Below are positions 1-8,880 of a DNA stretch of 64,000 bases, piece by piece (position 1 is the first letter of the stretch; each line of letters begins with the position of its first letter). The position numbers and the translations under genes are program-made. The notes under the pieces were generated by a model. It made no database searches. It was not told the DNA's origin and saw nothing but the letters and a program-made list of their open reading frames with translations. The DNA lies in contig NZ_CP139145.1 in NCBI RefSeq assembly GCF_034048115.1, positions 3,906,001 to 3,970,000 of the forward strand, read 5' to 3'. The DNA comes from Pseudarthrobacter sp. IC2-21. Lineage in GTDB: Bacteria; Actinomycetota; Actinomycetes; Actinomycetales; Micrococcaceae.

Positions 1-1678
1 GATCGTAGGTACGGCCGACGGCGTTGTGCCCGGCGCCGCCGGTTCCCTGGTCCACGTACGTGGTCAGCGCGTCGGTCTGGAAGAACGGCAGCAGCGAAAG
101 CAGGAAGACGCCCACCAGGACGGCCAGGGCAGTCACGTACAGCTTGCCGGCCCGGCGGGAGGTCAGGTCAACCACCTTGCCGAAATCATTCTTGACCCGC
201 GGGCCGTAGACCATCCCCACCACCAGTCCGGAGAACAGGACGAACAGCTCGGCGCCGGAGACAAACCCAACGGCCTCCTGGGTGAATAGCTGGAACAGCG
301 ATGTCATGCCCAGGTGGTTGACCACCACAAAAACGATGGCCAGCCCGCGGAGGAGGTCAACGCGGGAGTCCCGGTTCGACGGCACGCCATAGCCCCAGCC
401 GGCCACCGCCCCCATGCGCCGCGGCAGCTGCCACAGGGCCACCAGGATGATGAGCATGGCAGCGGCGACGCTCCAGGCCGCCGCCCCGGAGAGGGAATTG
501 GCGCGGGCGGCCTGCTGGCCCCCGCTGACAGCCGTCACCGGCCCGGTGGTGAGCCCCGATTCCGTCAGTCTCTTGCCCGCTGCCTCGGCAATGCCGCTCC
601 TGCCCGTCAGCCGCCAGTCGATGCTGATCACTCCGGTGTCCCGCGTGCTGGTCCGCTCATCCCAGACGACTGCCGCCATGCGTGCGAACTCAGCGGAGGT
701 GGCGGCGGCCAGGGTTTGGTCCCACCAGGATGTCTTGATGTCGGATTCCGCGGCGCCGCCCGCGGCCGGGCTGTAGAAGGCCGCTGTCTGGAGGAGCATG
801 GGTTTGTTCCGCCCGGCGGCGTAGGCGGCGTAGAAATTCTCATTGCCGGATTGCGTCAGCATCGCGGACAGCTCGCCGGCAGCGGGGACGGTGTTCACGG
901 CCGAGTTGCCGCCGGTGTCGTCGTGATAGGCGGTGAGCCCCACCCACTCCACCACGTCATCGCCGGGGTAGTACGGCGCGTACGCGGAATCCGCGCCGTT
1001 CCAGTTTCCGTCGCCGTTGGTGTCCAGCAGGGCAAAACCCTCGGACCCGGGGGCGGGAGCGTTCCGGCGCCGTTCAAAGGGGTAGTCCCGCCCAAGGTAC
1101 GGCTGCCACACCATGACCGTGCCGGCGTCGTCCGCCGTTTTGAACGCCGCGGCAACGTTCCGGAAAGCCGTCTTGTAGGCGGCCGGCTGCTGGCCCCACT
1201 CCACCCAGCTGGAGTTCATGTCCGGGGCGAACCGGATCAGGACGGCGCCTTTGAAGCCAGCCGTCAGGTCCCCCACCTTGGCGGCGAAGTTTTTGGCGGC
1301 GGCCGCGTCCACCTGGTCCAGTGCTGCGGTGGGCCGCACCGTGAGAATCGCGTGGGAACCCTGGCCAGCGGCCTGGCCGAGGGACTCGCGGATGTCCTGT
1401 TCCTCGCCGGGCCCCACAGGCAGGGAGATCTCGTGCCCCAGCAGGGCCGGTGCAGCACCAAGCCGCTCGGCAAACCTTTGCGCTGAGTCCTCGCCCCACT
1501 CCAGGACGGCCCCCAGCAGGGGCTTGCCCTTCGCCGGCTCCGGCTCGGCCGCGTTCGCTGCGCCCGCGGGTGCCAGGCTTACCAGGAGGAAGAGTGCCGC
1601 GAGGAGCGCCGCCAACAGCGGGCGGCGCCTCCGGATGTCCGACGGCGGCACGCGCCAAAGTGTGGTGGCTGTAGGCAT
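1..1678 (-). CDS. OpgC-like membrane protein with N-terminal GH26-like domain (3' end cut by window edge)
   Basis: About 559 codons are visible; the gene runs off the left edge. The ATG at 1678 is preceded by a purine-rich GGGGGAAGG. A signal anchor (residues about 20-42, Leu/Ala-rich) leads into an extracellular domain of about 350 residues that resembles family 26 glycoside hydrolases (RFAPDMNSSW at 149-158, then WVEWG). A transmembrane segment follows, and from about residue 435 an OpgC-type acyltransferase domain begins (RDSRVDLLRGLAIVFVVVNH, then several hydrophobic helices). OpgC proteins are membrane enzymes that succinylate periplasmic glucans in Proteobacteria. The role here is inferred to be acyl transfer to an envelope glycan. 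Both glutamates expected in GH26 active sites appear to be missing: Asp153 stands where the acid/base Glu normally is, and KPMLLQTA where the nucleophile Glu would be. The first domain is therefore probably a binding or structural module. Confidence 0.75.
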   Translation of the reverse strand, partial: MPTATTLWRVPPSDIRRRRPLLAALLAALFLLVSLAPAGAANAAEPEPAKGKPLLGAVLEWGEDSAQRFAERLGAAPALLGHEISLPVGPGEEQDIRESLGQAAGQGSHAILTVRPTAALDQVDAAAAKNFAAKVGDLTAGFKGAVLIRFAPDMNSSWVEWGQQPAAYKTAFRNVAAAFKTADDAGTVMVWQPYLGRDYPFERRRNAPAPGSEGFALLDTNGDGNWNGADSAYAPYYPGDDVVEWVGLTAYHDDTGGNSAVNTVPAAGELSAMLTQSGNENFYAAYAAGRNKPMLLQTAAFYSPAAGGAAESDIKTSWWDQTLAAATSAEFARMAAVVWDERTSTRDTGVISIDWRLTGRSGIAEAAGKRLTESGLTTGPVTAVSGGQQAARANSLSGAAAWSVAAAMLIILVALWQLPRRMGAVAGWGYGVPSNRDSRVDLLRGLAIVFVVVNHLGMTSLFQLFTQEAVGFVSGAELFVLFSGLVVGMVYGPRVKNDFGKVVDLTSRRAGKLYVTALAVLVGVFLLSLLPFFQTDALTTYVDQGTGGAGHNAVGRTYD

Positions 1679-1796
1679 GCTGGTGTGAACCTTCCCCCCG
1701 GACGGTCATGTAATTGGCGGCCGCTGCCACCGCGAGAACTCTATCGGTGTTCGCAGGCAGTGCCCTATCAACGCCGCCCGGTCAACGCCGCCCGAA

Positions 1797-2291
1797 TCAG
1801 CCGGCCAGGATCACCAGCGGCACCAGGCGCTGGGCGCAGGAGACCCGGACAAGGGTCGGCGGCCCCGCGGCCGCCCGGTTGTTGACTCCGGTGTCATCGC
1901 ACCAATCCAGGTTGTACGGATACGCGGTGACGCCGGCTTCCCCCGGGGACATGTCTGCCGGGACGGTGAACACCAAAGTGAAGCCGCCGTCGTCGGTCAT
2001 GGGGGCGAGCTCATCCAGCACGGGCGTGCCGGCCGCGTTCAGCAGTTCCACCCGGACCCGGGCAGCCTGGCCGTAGCGCGCATCACAGCCGGCGTCCGGG
2101 GCGCTGACCGTCACCCTGTCCCCAGGTTTCACTTCCGCCGGAATCACCGTGAACGCGGGCGGCATGCACGGCGGCGGTGCCACAACGTTCCGGCAGCTGT
2201 TGAGGGCGGCCGTGAGAATCGCGGCACACAGCACCACGGTGATGAGGCGCGGCCACGCGACGGTCAGGCGATTCCCCCGGTCTTTGCCCAT
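1797..2291 (-). CDS. Small secreted or lipid-anchored hypothetical protein
   Basis: A 164-residue protein is predicted from the ATG at 2291. This start gives a positively charged N-terminus followed by a hydrophobic stretch ending LTAALNSC, a plausible signal peptide with a weak lipobox. In-frame starts further upstream (2348, 2537) would read through the riboswitch region and are less likely. The mature part has a beta-sandwich look (VKPGDRVTVSAPDAGC, FTLVFTVPADMSPGEAGVTA) with four or five cysteines that could form disulfides. No family is recognised with confidence. It lies downstream of the OpgC-like gene's promoter side, on the same strand, 118 bp away. The function is unknown. Confidence 0.6.
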   Translation of the reverse strand: MGKDRGNRLTVAWPRLITVVLCAAILTAALNSCRNVVAPPPCMPPAFTVIPAEVKPGDRVTVSAPDAGCDARYGQAARVRVELLNAAGTPVLDELAPMTDDGGFTLVFTVPADMSPGEAGVTAYPYNLDWCDDTGVNNRAAAGPPTLVRVSCAQRLVPLVILAG

Positions 2292-2393
2292 GGTCCGATT
2301 GTTGTGCCCGGTAGCGGCGGATGGAAGCACGTGTTGGTTACGGAACATGACGCCGGCGGCCGTGCGGCGGGCCGGGCCGGGTGTTACGTTTTT

Positions 2394-2480
2394 GGGGAGT
2401 AATGAGAACCGGTGCCAAGCCCTGACTGGCCGGTCGGCAACCCTCCTATCGCGGCGGGGTGCCTCAGGTGAATACTCGGC
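2394..2480 (+). promoter_or_regulatory. SAM-IV riboswitch
   Basis: The sequence carries the conserved actinobacterial SAM-IV core in order: AATGAG, GGTGCCAAGCCC, GGCCGGTCGGCAACCCTCC, then CGGCGGGGTGCC and GGTGAATACTC. The closing helix P1 can pair GAGTA (2397-2401) with TACTC (2473-2477). The aptamer ends about 45 bases before the GTG of a three-gene operon whose last gene makes homocysteine from an activated homoserine. That fits control by S-adenosylmethionine. The ribosome binding site AGAAGGAGAT (2511-2520) lies downstream and no clear U-tract terminator is seen, so translational control is more likely. The boundaries are approximate. Confidence 0.88.
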
Positions 2481-2524
2481 ATATCGACCCATTCGAGCTG
2501 CAAGCGTGAAAGAAGGAGATCGTC

Positions 2525-2800
2525 GTGTCCGACGCACCTGTTCCCGAGGAAAAACTGTCCTACCGGCTCATCACCGGCACGGACGACCGCACCTTCTGTG
2601 AGCGGATTTCCGCCGCCCTCGCCGAGGGGTACGTCCTGCACGGCAGCCCGGCCGCGACGTTCAACGGCACCGCCGTGATCGTTGCCCAGGCCCTCATCCT
2701 TCCGGCGGCCATCGCCAGTGCGGATGCCGCCGTCGCCACCGCCGTGGAGGATCTCGAGGCGGGCGACGATCTTGAGTTCGACGGCGAGGGCCACGCATGA
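2525..2800 (+). CDS. DUF1737 domain protein
   Basis: A 91-residue protein starts at GTG 2525, five bases after a strong AGAAGGAGAT ribosome binding site. The segment LSYRLITGTDDRTFCERISA followed by a glycine-rich turn (EGYVLHGSPAATF) matches the small DUF1737 family, whose biochemical role is unknown. It is the first gene behind the SAM-IV riboswitch, and its stop overlaps the rhodanese start by four bases (ATGA), so it is translationally coupled to it. The context places it in sulfur amino-acid synthesis. A role as a sulfur-handling accessory or small regulator is inference. Confidence 0.8.
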   Translation: MSDAPVPEEKLSYRLITGTDDRTFCERISAALAEGYVLHGSPAATFNGTAVIVAQALILPAAIASADAAVATAVEDLEAGDDLEFDGEGHA

Positions 2801-3207
2801 GCTACGCCGGAGACCTCACGCCGCAGGAGGCCTGGACCAAACTGGAACAGGGCGCCATCCTGGTGGATGTCCGCACTGAGGGCGAATGGGCGCACATCGG
2901 CATCCCGGACACAAAGGCGACCGAAAACGATCCCCTCTTCATCCCGTGGACCTTCCCGGGCGGGATTCCCAATCCGGATTTTGTTGACCAGCTGAAGCAG
3001 CAGGCGCCGGAGGACACCAGCACCGAACTGGTTTTCCTCTGCCGCTCCGGCCAGCGCTCCATCGCCGCCGCCCTTGCCGCCACGCAGGCCGGATTCACCT
3101 CCTACAACGTCCTCGAGGGCTTCGAAGGCGAGCCGGACCGCTACGGCGGGCGCACGGTCAACGGCTGGAAAAACCGCGGCCTGCCCACCAACCTCGGAAG
3201 CAAATAA
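2797..3207 (+). CDS. Rhodanese-like sulfurtransferase
   Basis: A 136-residue single-domain rhodanese. It opens with AWTKLEQGAILVDVRTEGEW, the classic CH2A-like motif, and carries the active-site loop CRSGQRS in which the cysteine would hold the persulfide. It ends with LEGFEGEPDR and GWKNRGLP, as in single-domain rhodaneses. It overlaps the DUF1737 gene by four bases, and its TAA directly abuts the metZ ATG, so the three genes are one transcription unit. The likely role is sulfur delivery or thiosulfate handling for homocysteine formation by the next enzyme. That partnership is inferred from context and is not shown by the sequence. Confidence 0.88.
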   Translation: MSYAGDLTPQEAWTKLEQGAILVDVRTEGEWAHIGIPDTKATENDPLFIPWTFPGGIPNPDFVDQLKQQAPEDTSTELVFLCRSGQRSIAAALAATQAGFTSYNVLEGFEGEPDRYGGRTVNGWKNRGLPTNLGSK

Positions 3208-4416
3208 ATGACTTTCAACGACGAAGCTGCCGGCTGGAGCCCCGACACCCAGGCGGTCCGCGGCGGTTTGGACCGCACGCAGTTCCAGGAAACCACCGAG
3301 CCGATCTTCCTGAACTCGGGTTTCGTCTACGAGTCCGCCGCCGCCGCCGAGCGCGCGTTCACCGGCGAGGATGAACGGTTTGTCTACTCCCGCTACGGCA
3401 ACCCCACGGTGGCCACGTTCCAGGAACGCCTCCGGCTTTTGGAGGGCACCGAGGCATGCTTCGCGACGGCGTCGGGCATGTCAGCGGTGTTCACCGCCCT
3501 GGGTGCCCTGCTGGCTGCCGGTGACCGGGTTGTTGCCGCCCGCTCGCTGTTCGGTTCATGCTTTGTGATCCTGAATGAGATTCTGCCCCGCTGGGGCGTG
3601 GAGACGGTGTTCGTGGACGGCCCGGACCTGGAGCAGTGGCGGGCGGCGCTTGCCGAGCCGACGACGGCGGTGTTCTTCGAATCGCCGTCCAACCCCATGC
3701 AGGAAATCGTGGACATCGCCGCGGTCAGCGAGCTGGCGCACGCGGCGGGTGCCACCGTGGTGGTGGACAACGTCTTCGCCACCCCGTTGCTGCAGCGCTG
3801 CGGGCAGCTGGGCGCTGACGTGATTGTCTACTCCGGCACCAAGCACATCGACGGGCAGGGACGCGTGATGGGCGGTGCCATCCTGGGCACGGCCGAGTTC
3901 ATCAACGGCCCGGTCAAGCAGCTGATGCGGCACACCGGTCCGGCCCTGTCCGCGTTCAACGCCTGGGTCCTCACCAAAGGCCTCGAAACCATGGCCCTGC
4001 GCGTCAACCATTCGTCCGCGTCCGCGCTGCGGCTCGCCGAATGGCTCGAGCAGCAACCCGCCGTCAGCTGGGTCAGGTACCCGCTGCTGGCGTCGCACCC
4101 GCAGTATGAGCTGGCCGCCAGGCAAATGAAGGCCGGCGGCACCGTGCTCACCCTGGAACTCGCGGCAACGGGCGGCCGCTCCGGCAAGGAGGCTGCCTTC
4201 GCACTGCTGGATGCGCTGCGGATCATCGACATCTCCAACAACCTAGGTGATGCGAAGTCCCTTATTACCCACCCGGCCACCACCACGCACCGCGCCATGG
4301 GCCCGGAAGGCCGCGCCGCGATCGGGCTCAGCGACGGCGTGGTGCGCCTGTCCGTAGGGCTCGAGGACGTGGATGACCTCATCGGGGACCTCGAACAGGC
4401 GCTCAAGCACGTCTAG
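3208..4416 (+). CDS. metZ: O-succinylhomoserine sulfhydrylase
   Basis: A 402-residue PLP enzyme of the Cys/Met metabolism family. It should convert O-succinylhomoserine (or O-acetylhomoserine) and sulfide to homocysteine in direct sulfhydrylation. Visible hallmarks are RYGNPT near residue 63, the cofactor-binding SGMSAVF, the PSNP motif, and the lysine of YSGTKHIDGQGRVMGG, which would bind PLP. The C-terminus has TTTHRAMGPE and GLSDGVVRLSVGLED, typical of the family. The start directly follows the rhodanese stop. The SAM-IV riboswitch upstream explains how it would be shut off when methionine or SAM is plentiful. The MetZ versus MetY label rests on overall resemblance, not a diagnostic residue. 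Confidence 0.9.
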   Translation: MTFNDEAAGWSPDTQAVRGGLDRTQFQETTEPIFLNSGFVYESAAAAERAFTGEDERFVYSRYGNPTVATFQERLRLLEGTEACFATASGMSAVFTALGALLAAGDRVVAARSLFGSCFVILNEILPRWGVETVFVDGPDLEQWRAALAEPTTAVFFESPSNPMQEIVDIAAVSELAHAAGATVVVDNVFATPLLQRCGQLGADVIVYSGTKHIDGQGRVMGGAILGTAEFINGPVKQLMRHTGPALSAFNAWVLTKGLETMALRVNHSSASALRLAEWLEQQPAVSWVRYPLLASHPQYELAARQMKAGGTVLTLELAATGGRSGKEAAFALLDALRIIDISNNLGDAKSLITHPATTTHRAMGPEGRAAIGLSDGVVRLSVGLEDVDDLIGDLEQALKHV

Positions 4417-5306
4417 CGGCGAAGCTGGCTGGACGCCGCCTCCCGGACTGCCGCGCTGAGCTGGTTGAGGACCGGGGAGTCGATCTTCCAGCGCTGCCAG
4501 TACAGCGCAACATCAACCGGGTTGTCCGGCGCCAGTTCCACGAGGTCCCCGCTCCCGAGACCGGCCAGGCAGTGCTGCTCGGGCAGGAGCCCCCAGCCCA
4601 GTCCCAGCCGGATGGCCTGCGCAAATTCGGCCGACGACGGCACGTAGTGCCGTGGCGCCGCCAAGTCAGTGCCGGTCAGCGCGCGGAAGAATCCTGCCTG
4701 CAGGTCATCCTTCCGGTCGAAGTCCACCACCGGTGACCGGCTGCCGGCCACGAGGCCGGACCCGTCCGGCCACCAGCGGCGCACGTAGGCCGGGCTGGCC
4801 ACCGCACGGTACCGCAGTGACCCCAGCGGCTCCACGCTGCACCCCGGAACGGGCTCCGGCGTGGCGGTCACGGCTGCCATGACCGCGCCGGTGCGCAGCT
4901 GCCGGGTGGAATGCTGTTCGTCCTCCCTCCGGAGTTCAAAACAGACGCCCGGTTCCCCCGGAAGACTCGCCAGCGCCGGCAGGAACCAGGTGGACAGCGA
5001 GTCGGCATTCACCACCAGCGGGATGGGCGCGCCCGGTCCGCTTTGGCCACCGCCCAGCTCCTGGCGTGCATCCCCCTCCAGCTGCCTGACCTGCAGGGCA
5101 AATCGCAGGACGGCCTCCCCGGCGGGAGTCGGCCGGACCGGACTGGTGCGCTGCAGCAGGATCTGGCCGGCCGCATCCTCCATCGCCTTCAGCCGCTGGG
5201 AAATCGCCGACGGCGTGACGTGCAGGGTGCGGGCTGCCGCTTCCAGGGTGCCCTCCTCCACCACCGCGGCAAAGGTCCTGAGGTGCTCCAGCTGAAACGC
5301 TTTCAT
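4413..5306 (-). CDS. lysG: LysG/ArgP family LysR-type transcriptional regulator
   Basis: A 297-residue LysR-type regulator. The ATG at 5306 was chosen because GAAGGA lies just upstream and MKAFQLEHLRTFAAVVEEGT is the normal N-terminus; the longer open frame to 5669 is antisense to the exporter. The winged helix-turn-helix is LEAAARTLHVTPSAISQRLK (about residues 18-38). An effector domain follows (VNADSLSTWFLPALASL, typical of LysG/ArgP). In this family the protein senses lysine, arginine or histidine and activates the adjacent divergent exporter gene. The 69-bp gap to that gene is AT-rich and should contain its operator. The stop codon overlaps the metZ stop: CTAG at 4413-4416 serves both strands. 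Confidence 0.9.
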   Translation of the reverse strand: MKAFQLEHLRTFAAVVEEGTLEAAARTLHVTPSAISQRLKAMEDAAGQILLQRTSPVRPTPAGEAVLRFALQVRQLEGDARQELGGGQSGPGAPIPLVVNADSLSTWFLPALASLPGEPGVCFELRREDEQHSTRQLRTGAVMAAVTATPEPVPGCSVEPLGSLRYRAVASPAYVRRWWPDGSGLVAGSRSPVVDFDRKDDLQAGFFRALTGTDLAAPRHYVPSSAEFAQAIRLGLGWGLLPEQHCLAGLGSGDLVELAPDNPVDVALYWQRWKIDSPVLNQLSAAVREAASSQLRR

Positions 5307-5375
5307 TAGTTTTCCTTCATATAAGTAAGAATGTTTAGCTGGAGTAATCCTAGGCCGGACCGTACCTTGAACCAT

Positions 5376-5999
5376 ATGGACTCCACAGAATTGCTCGCGC
5401 CCGCAGCGCTTGGCTTCGGCACCGGCCTGGCCCTCATCGTGGCCATCGGCAGCCAGAACGCCTTTGTCCTGCGGCAGGGCATCCGCGGTGAGCATGTGGC
5501 CGCCGTCGTCCTCATCTGCAGCGTCTCGGATGCCATCCTTATCGCGGCCGGGATCGCCGGGGTGGGGGCCTTGCTGCAGGCGAACCCGATGGTGGTGGAC
5601 GTGGTCCGGTTCGCCGGAGCGGCGTTCCTGCTGGCCTACGGCGTCATGGCGGCGCGCCGGGCGCTGCATCCGGGCGCCCTAACGGCGGCCGCCCGGCAGC
5701 CCGCCGTCGGCCTCGGCGCCGCACTCAGCACCGTGCTCGCCCTGACCTGGCTCAACCCTCACGTCTACCTCGACACCGTCCTGCTGCTGGGATCCGTGGC
5801 CAACCAACAGGCGCATGACGCGCGGTGGTGGTTTGGTGCCGGCGCCATCGCAGCCAGCGTGGCGTGGTTCAGTGCGCTCGGCTTCGGGGCCCGCGCGCTG
5901 CGGCCCTTCTTCGCGAAGCCCGCCTCCTGGCGCATTCTGGACGGCCTCGTGGCTGCCGTGATGCTGACATTGGGGATACGGCTGGCTGTCGGCGGCTGA
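5376..5999 (+). CDS. lysE: LysE/ArgO family basic amino-acid exporter
   Basis: A 207-residue membrane protein with about six hydrophobic helices. The N-terminal signature FGTGLALIVAIGSQNAFVLR and the central WLNPHVYLDTVLLLG are hallmarks of LysE/ArgO, which export L-lysine and/or L-arginine by proton exchange. The start at ATG 5376 gives the family's usual length; an in-frame start at 5331 would add 15 residues inside the promoter region. There is no good ribosome binding site, so the mRNA may be leaderless or have a weak site. It is divergent from the LysG/ArgP gene, the standard arrangement for this exporter and its amino-acid-sensing activator. Confidence 0.92.
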   Translation: MDSTELLAPAALGFGTGLALIVAIGSQNAFVLRQGIRGEHVAAVVLICSVSDAILIAAGIAGVGALLQANPMVVDVVRFAGAAFLLAYGVMAARRALHPGALTAAARQPAVGLGAALSTVLALTWLNPHVYLDTVLLLGSVANQQAHDARWWFGAGAIAASVAWFSALGFGARALRPFFAKPASWRILDGLVAAVMLTLGIRLAVGG

Positions 6000-6049
6000 C
6001 AAACCACGGCAGCACAAAAGGGAATGGGCCGGAGAAGCTGTTGAACCTC

Positions 6050-7273
6050 TCAGACCTGCCGCACGCGCAGCAGGTCCGGAACTTCATCCACCTCAGTCAT
6101 GCCGGATGTGCCGCGCATGGTGATGCCCACGGCGTGGGCAACAACGGCGCCCAGCCCGCTGTCCTCAGGCGACACTTCAGCAGCCGCCTCCCGCACGCGG
6201 CACTGCTCGGCGGCACCGGTACCCCGGGAAATGATGTCCTCCACACCCTGCCTGGCAAGGGACAGCTCCCCCTGTTCGGCGAGCACGGGCGCCAGGTAAT
6301 CCACGAGCGCACGCACCACGTCCACCGCCGGCGCGGGCCGGAACGTGCCGAAGTCCAGCAGCTCGCCGCCCAGGCCGCTGCTGCTCGCCTGCCAGGCCGC
6401 CATCCGGAGCAGCACGGTGGGCACCGGGGCCGGTTCCACCCCCTCGCGCCATTCCCGGCTGGCCGTCTCCACCAGGGCCCGTACCAGCACGGCGATCAGG
6501 GCGGCATCCTCAGCCCGGAGGCAGACATCGGCAACCCGGACCTCAACCGTCGGATGGTTCCGGGAGAGCCGGGCGTCGAAGTAGATCATGCCCTCGTCCA
6601 ACATCACCCCGCTGTCCAGCAGCCGCGTCACCACCCGGCGGTACTGGGAATACGTGCCGAAGATGCCGGACGGGCCGGACGTTGGCCAGCGGTTCCAGGC
6701 CTGCGTGCGGTAACTGGCGAAGCCTGTGTGCATCCCCATCCAGAACGGCGAGTTGGCACTGAGGGCGGTGAGGACAGCCAGTTTGTCCCTGATCCTGTCC
6801 AGCACGGCCACGCCCTCTTCGTTGGACTCGATGGCCGTATGGACGTGGAAGCCGCAGGTCAGCTGTTCCTGGGCGGTCAGGCCAAAGCGCTCCAGCATCC
6901 GTGCATAACGCGGGTCCGGGGTGGTGTGGCTCGCCAGCCCGAACGGGGAAGTGGCCAGCGCGGCCACCCGCGCGCCGAATTTGCGCGCTGCCCGGTCCGC
7001 GAGCAGCCGCCCGGCCCGGATCTGCGGGAGCAGTTCGGCATACTCGCGGCACGGGCGCGTCTGCGTCTCGATCTGCTCAAGCTTCAGCTCGGCACTCAAG
7101 CCCATTTCGTCGTCGTACGCGGTGTGGTCCCGGGTCCTGCCCGCTTGCTGGTCCGGCGGGGCGTCGTCGGCCGCCAACCGGTGCCCTGAAAGCAGGGCAT
7201 CCGCCAGGGCAAGCGGCAGCCCGGACTCCGGATCAACGATCAGGAGCTCTTCCTCGACCCCGAAAGTTCGCAT
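6050..7273 (-). CDS. YbdK-type carboxylate-amine ligase (glutamate-cysteine ligase 2 family)
   Basis: A 407-residue protein beginning [18 protein letters not shown], where GVEEE is the nucleotide/metal-binding opening of the GCS2 family. Further motifs are [21 protein letters not shown] and [13 protein letters not shown], as in YbdK. E. coli YbdK has weak gamma-glutamylcysteine ligase activity and its physiological substrate is uncertain. Actinobacteria use mycothiol and often ergothioneine, so the true product here is not assignable. The ATG at 7273 is supported by the position of the GVEEE motif; an upstream in-frame start would add an unconserved leader. It is convergent with lysE and lies 83 bp downstream of the MurA-like gene on the same strand. 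Confidence 0.85.
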   Translation of the reverse strand: MRTFGVEEELLIVDPESGLPLALADALLSGHRLAADDAPPDQQAGRTRDHTAYDDEMGLSAELKLEQIETQTRPCREYAELLPQIRAGRLLADRAARKFGARVAALATSPFGLASHTTPDPRYARMLERFGLTAQEQLTCGFHVHTAIESNEEGVAVLDRIRDKLAVLTALSANSPFWMGMHTGFASYRTQAWNRWPTSGPSGIFGTYSQYRRVVTRLLDSGVMLDEGMIYFDARLSRNHPTVEVRVADVCLRAEDAALIAVLVRALVETASREWREGVEPAPVPTVLLRMAAWQASSSGLGGELLDFGTFRPAPAVDVVRALVDYLAPVLAEQGELSLARQGVEDIISRGTGAAEQCRVREAAAEVSPEDSGLGAVVAHAVGITMRGTSGMTEVDEVPDLLRVRQV

Positions 7274-7356
7274 GACTATATTGTGCGCCAAGCCGCCGGG
7301 GGTGCGGCAGCCCGGTCCGGGTGGCAGGACGAGGCCGAGGGGCAAGCCAACCGCGG

Positions 7357-8880
7357 CTAGTCCTGGAAGTACTCCACCTTGGCGCCGATGGCGTTGAGCC
7401 GCTCGGCCAGGTCCTCATAGCCGCGCTCGATCACGTAGATGTTGCGCAGCTCGGAGACTCCCCTCGCGGCGAGCATGGCCAGCAGCAGGCACGCGGCCGG
7501 GCGGAGGGCCGGCGGGCAGCCCACCTCGGCGGCGCGCCACTTGGTGGGTCCGTTGACGTAGATCCGGTGCGGGTCCAGCAGCTGCACCTGGGCGCCGAGC
7601 CGGTTCAGCTCCGTGAGGTAGATGGCCCGGTTCTCGTAGACCCAGTCGTGGATCATGGTCTGGCCGTGGGCGTTGGCGGCGATGACCGCAAAGAACGGCA
7701 GGTTGTCGATGTTCAGCCCGGGGAACGGCATGGGGTGGATCTTGTCCTCCGGCGCCCGCAGCTCGGACGGCTTGGTGGTCACATCCACCAAGCGGGTCCG
7801 CCCGTTCCGGGCCATGTATTCTCCGGAGATCTCCAGCTTCTGGCCCATCTGCTCCAGCGTGGCCAGCTCGATCTCCATGAACTCGATGGGGACCCGCCGG
7901 ATGGTCACCTCGGAGTTGGTCACAATGCCGGCGGTGATCAGGCTCATGGCTTCGATCGGATCCTCGGACGGGAAATATTCGATGTCGGCATCCACAAACG
8001 GCCGGCCGGTGATCTTCAGGGTGGTGGTGCCCACGCCGTCGATCTGCACGCCGAGCATCTCCAGGTAGAAACAGAGGTCCTGGACCATGTAGTTGGGGCT
8101 GGCGTTGCGGATGATCGTGGTGCCGCGGCGGTGGGCCGCCGCCATGATGGCGTTCTCGGTCACGGTGTCCCCGCGCTCAGTCAGCACAAAGGAGCGGTCC
8201 CTGGTGTCCGGCTGCGGAGCGCGGACGGCGTAAAAACCCGCGGTGGCCTCCACCGTGAGGCCGAACTCGCGCAGGGCCTGCATGTGCGGTTCCACCGTTC
8301 GGGTGCCCAGGTCGCAACCGCCGGCATACGGCAGGCGGTACTCGGAGCTCTCGTCCAGGAGGGGCCCCAGGAGCATGATGACGCTACGGGTGCGGCGTGC
8401 CGCGTCCACGTCCATGGCGGCCAGGTCCAGGACTTCCGGGCGGCGGAGTTGAAGGTCGGTGTCGTTCAGCCAGGTGCATTCCACGCCGATGCTGGTCAGC
8501 ACCTCCACGATCCGGTTGACCTCTTCAATCCGGGCGAGCCTGCGCAGGACTGTGGTGCCGCGGTTGATCAGGCTGGCGCACAGCAGGGCCACCCCGGCGT
8601 TCTTGCTGCTATTGACGTCCACTGCCCCGGACAGGGTCCGGCCGCCTTCGATCCGCAGGTGGGTCATCTGCGGTTTGCCCACCTTGACGATGCTGCGCTC
8701 GAAGATCGTTTCGAGGCGCTGGATCATCCTCAGGCTGAGGTTCTGCTTGCCCTGTTCCATGCGGGCGATGGCGCTTTGGCTGGTTCCCAGTGCTTCGGCC
8801 AGCTGGCCCTGAGTCCAGCCCTTGTCGATGCGGGCGTCCTTAACAGTGGCAGCAATGTGCTCTGCAGTTTCCTGAGTCAT
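7357..8880 (-). CDS. XRE helix-turn-helix fused to MurA-like UDP-GlcNAc enolpyruvyl transferase
   Basis: A 507-residue protein. Residues about 5-65 form a lambda-repressor-type helix-turn-helix ([34 protein letters not shown]). From about 72 onward is an EPSP-synthase-fold domain like MurA, which transfers enolpyruvate from PEP to UDP-N-acetylglucosamine in the first committed step of peptidoglycan synthesis. Key features persist: the SSKNAGV lysine/asparagine pair, and [13 protein letters not shown] holding the cysteine equivalent to the fosfomycin-target Cys115. Canonical MurA is about 420 residues and lacks the DNA-binding domain. This form probably coexists with a standard murA elsewhere. 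It may be an enzyme that senses cell-wall precursors and regulates transcription, possibly its own; that is inference. Confidence 0.88.
   Translation of the reverse strand: MTQETAEHIAATVKDARIDKGWTQGQLAEALGTSQSAIARMEQGKQNLSLRMIQRLETIFERSIVKVGKPQMTHLRIEGGRTLSGAVDVNSSKNAGVALLCASLINRGTTVLRRLARIEEVNRIVEVLTSIGVECTWLNDTDLQLRRPEVLDLAAMDVDAARRTRSVIMLLGPLLDESSEYRLPYAGGCDLGTRTVEPHMQALREFGLTVEATAGFYAVRAPQPDTRDRSFVLTERGDTVTENAIMAAAHRRGTTIIRNASPNYMVQDLCFYLEMLGVQIDGVGTTTLKITGRPFVDADIEYFPSEDPIEAMSLITAGIVTNSEVTIRRVPIEFMEIELATLEQMGQKLEISGEYMARNGRTRLVDVTTKPSELRAPEDKIHPMPFPGLNIDNLPFFAVIAANAHGQTMIHDWVYENRAIYLTELNRLGAQVQLLDPHRIYVNGPTKWRAAEVGCPPALRPAACLLLAMLAARGVSELRNIYVIERGYEDLAERLNAIGAKVEYFQD

Noticed and set aside
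314..1486. 390-codon plus-strand open frame
   Set aside because: It is the antisense shadow of the OpgC/GH26-like gene. It has no domain, and its composition (Gly, Arg, His, Pro-rich) is typical of reversed GC-rich coding DNA.
1768..1795. 14-bp tandem repeat (TCAACGCCGCCCGG twice)
   Set aside because: It is short, in a GC-rich gap, and easily produced by chance or slippage; no functional context is visible.
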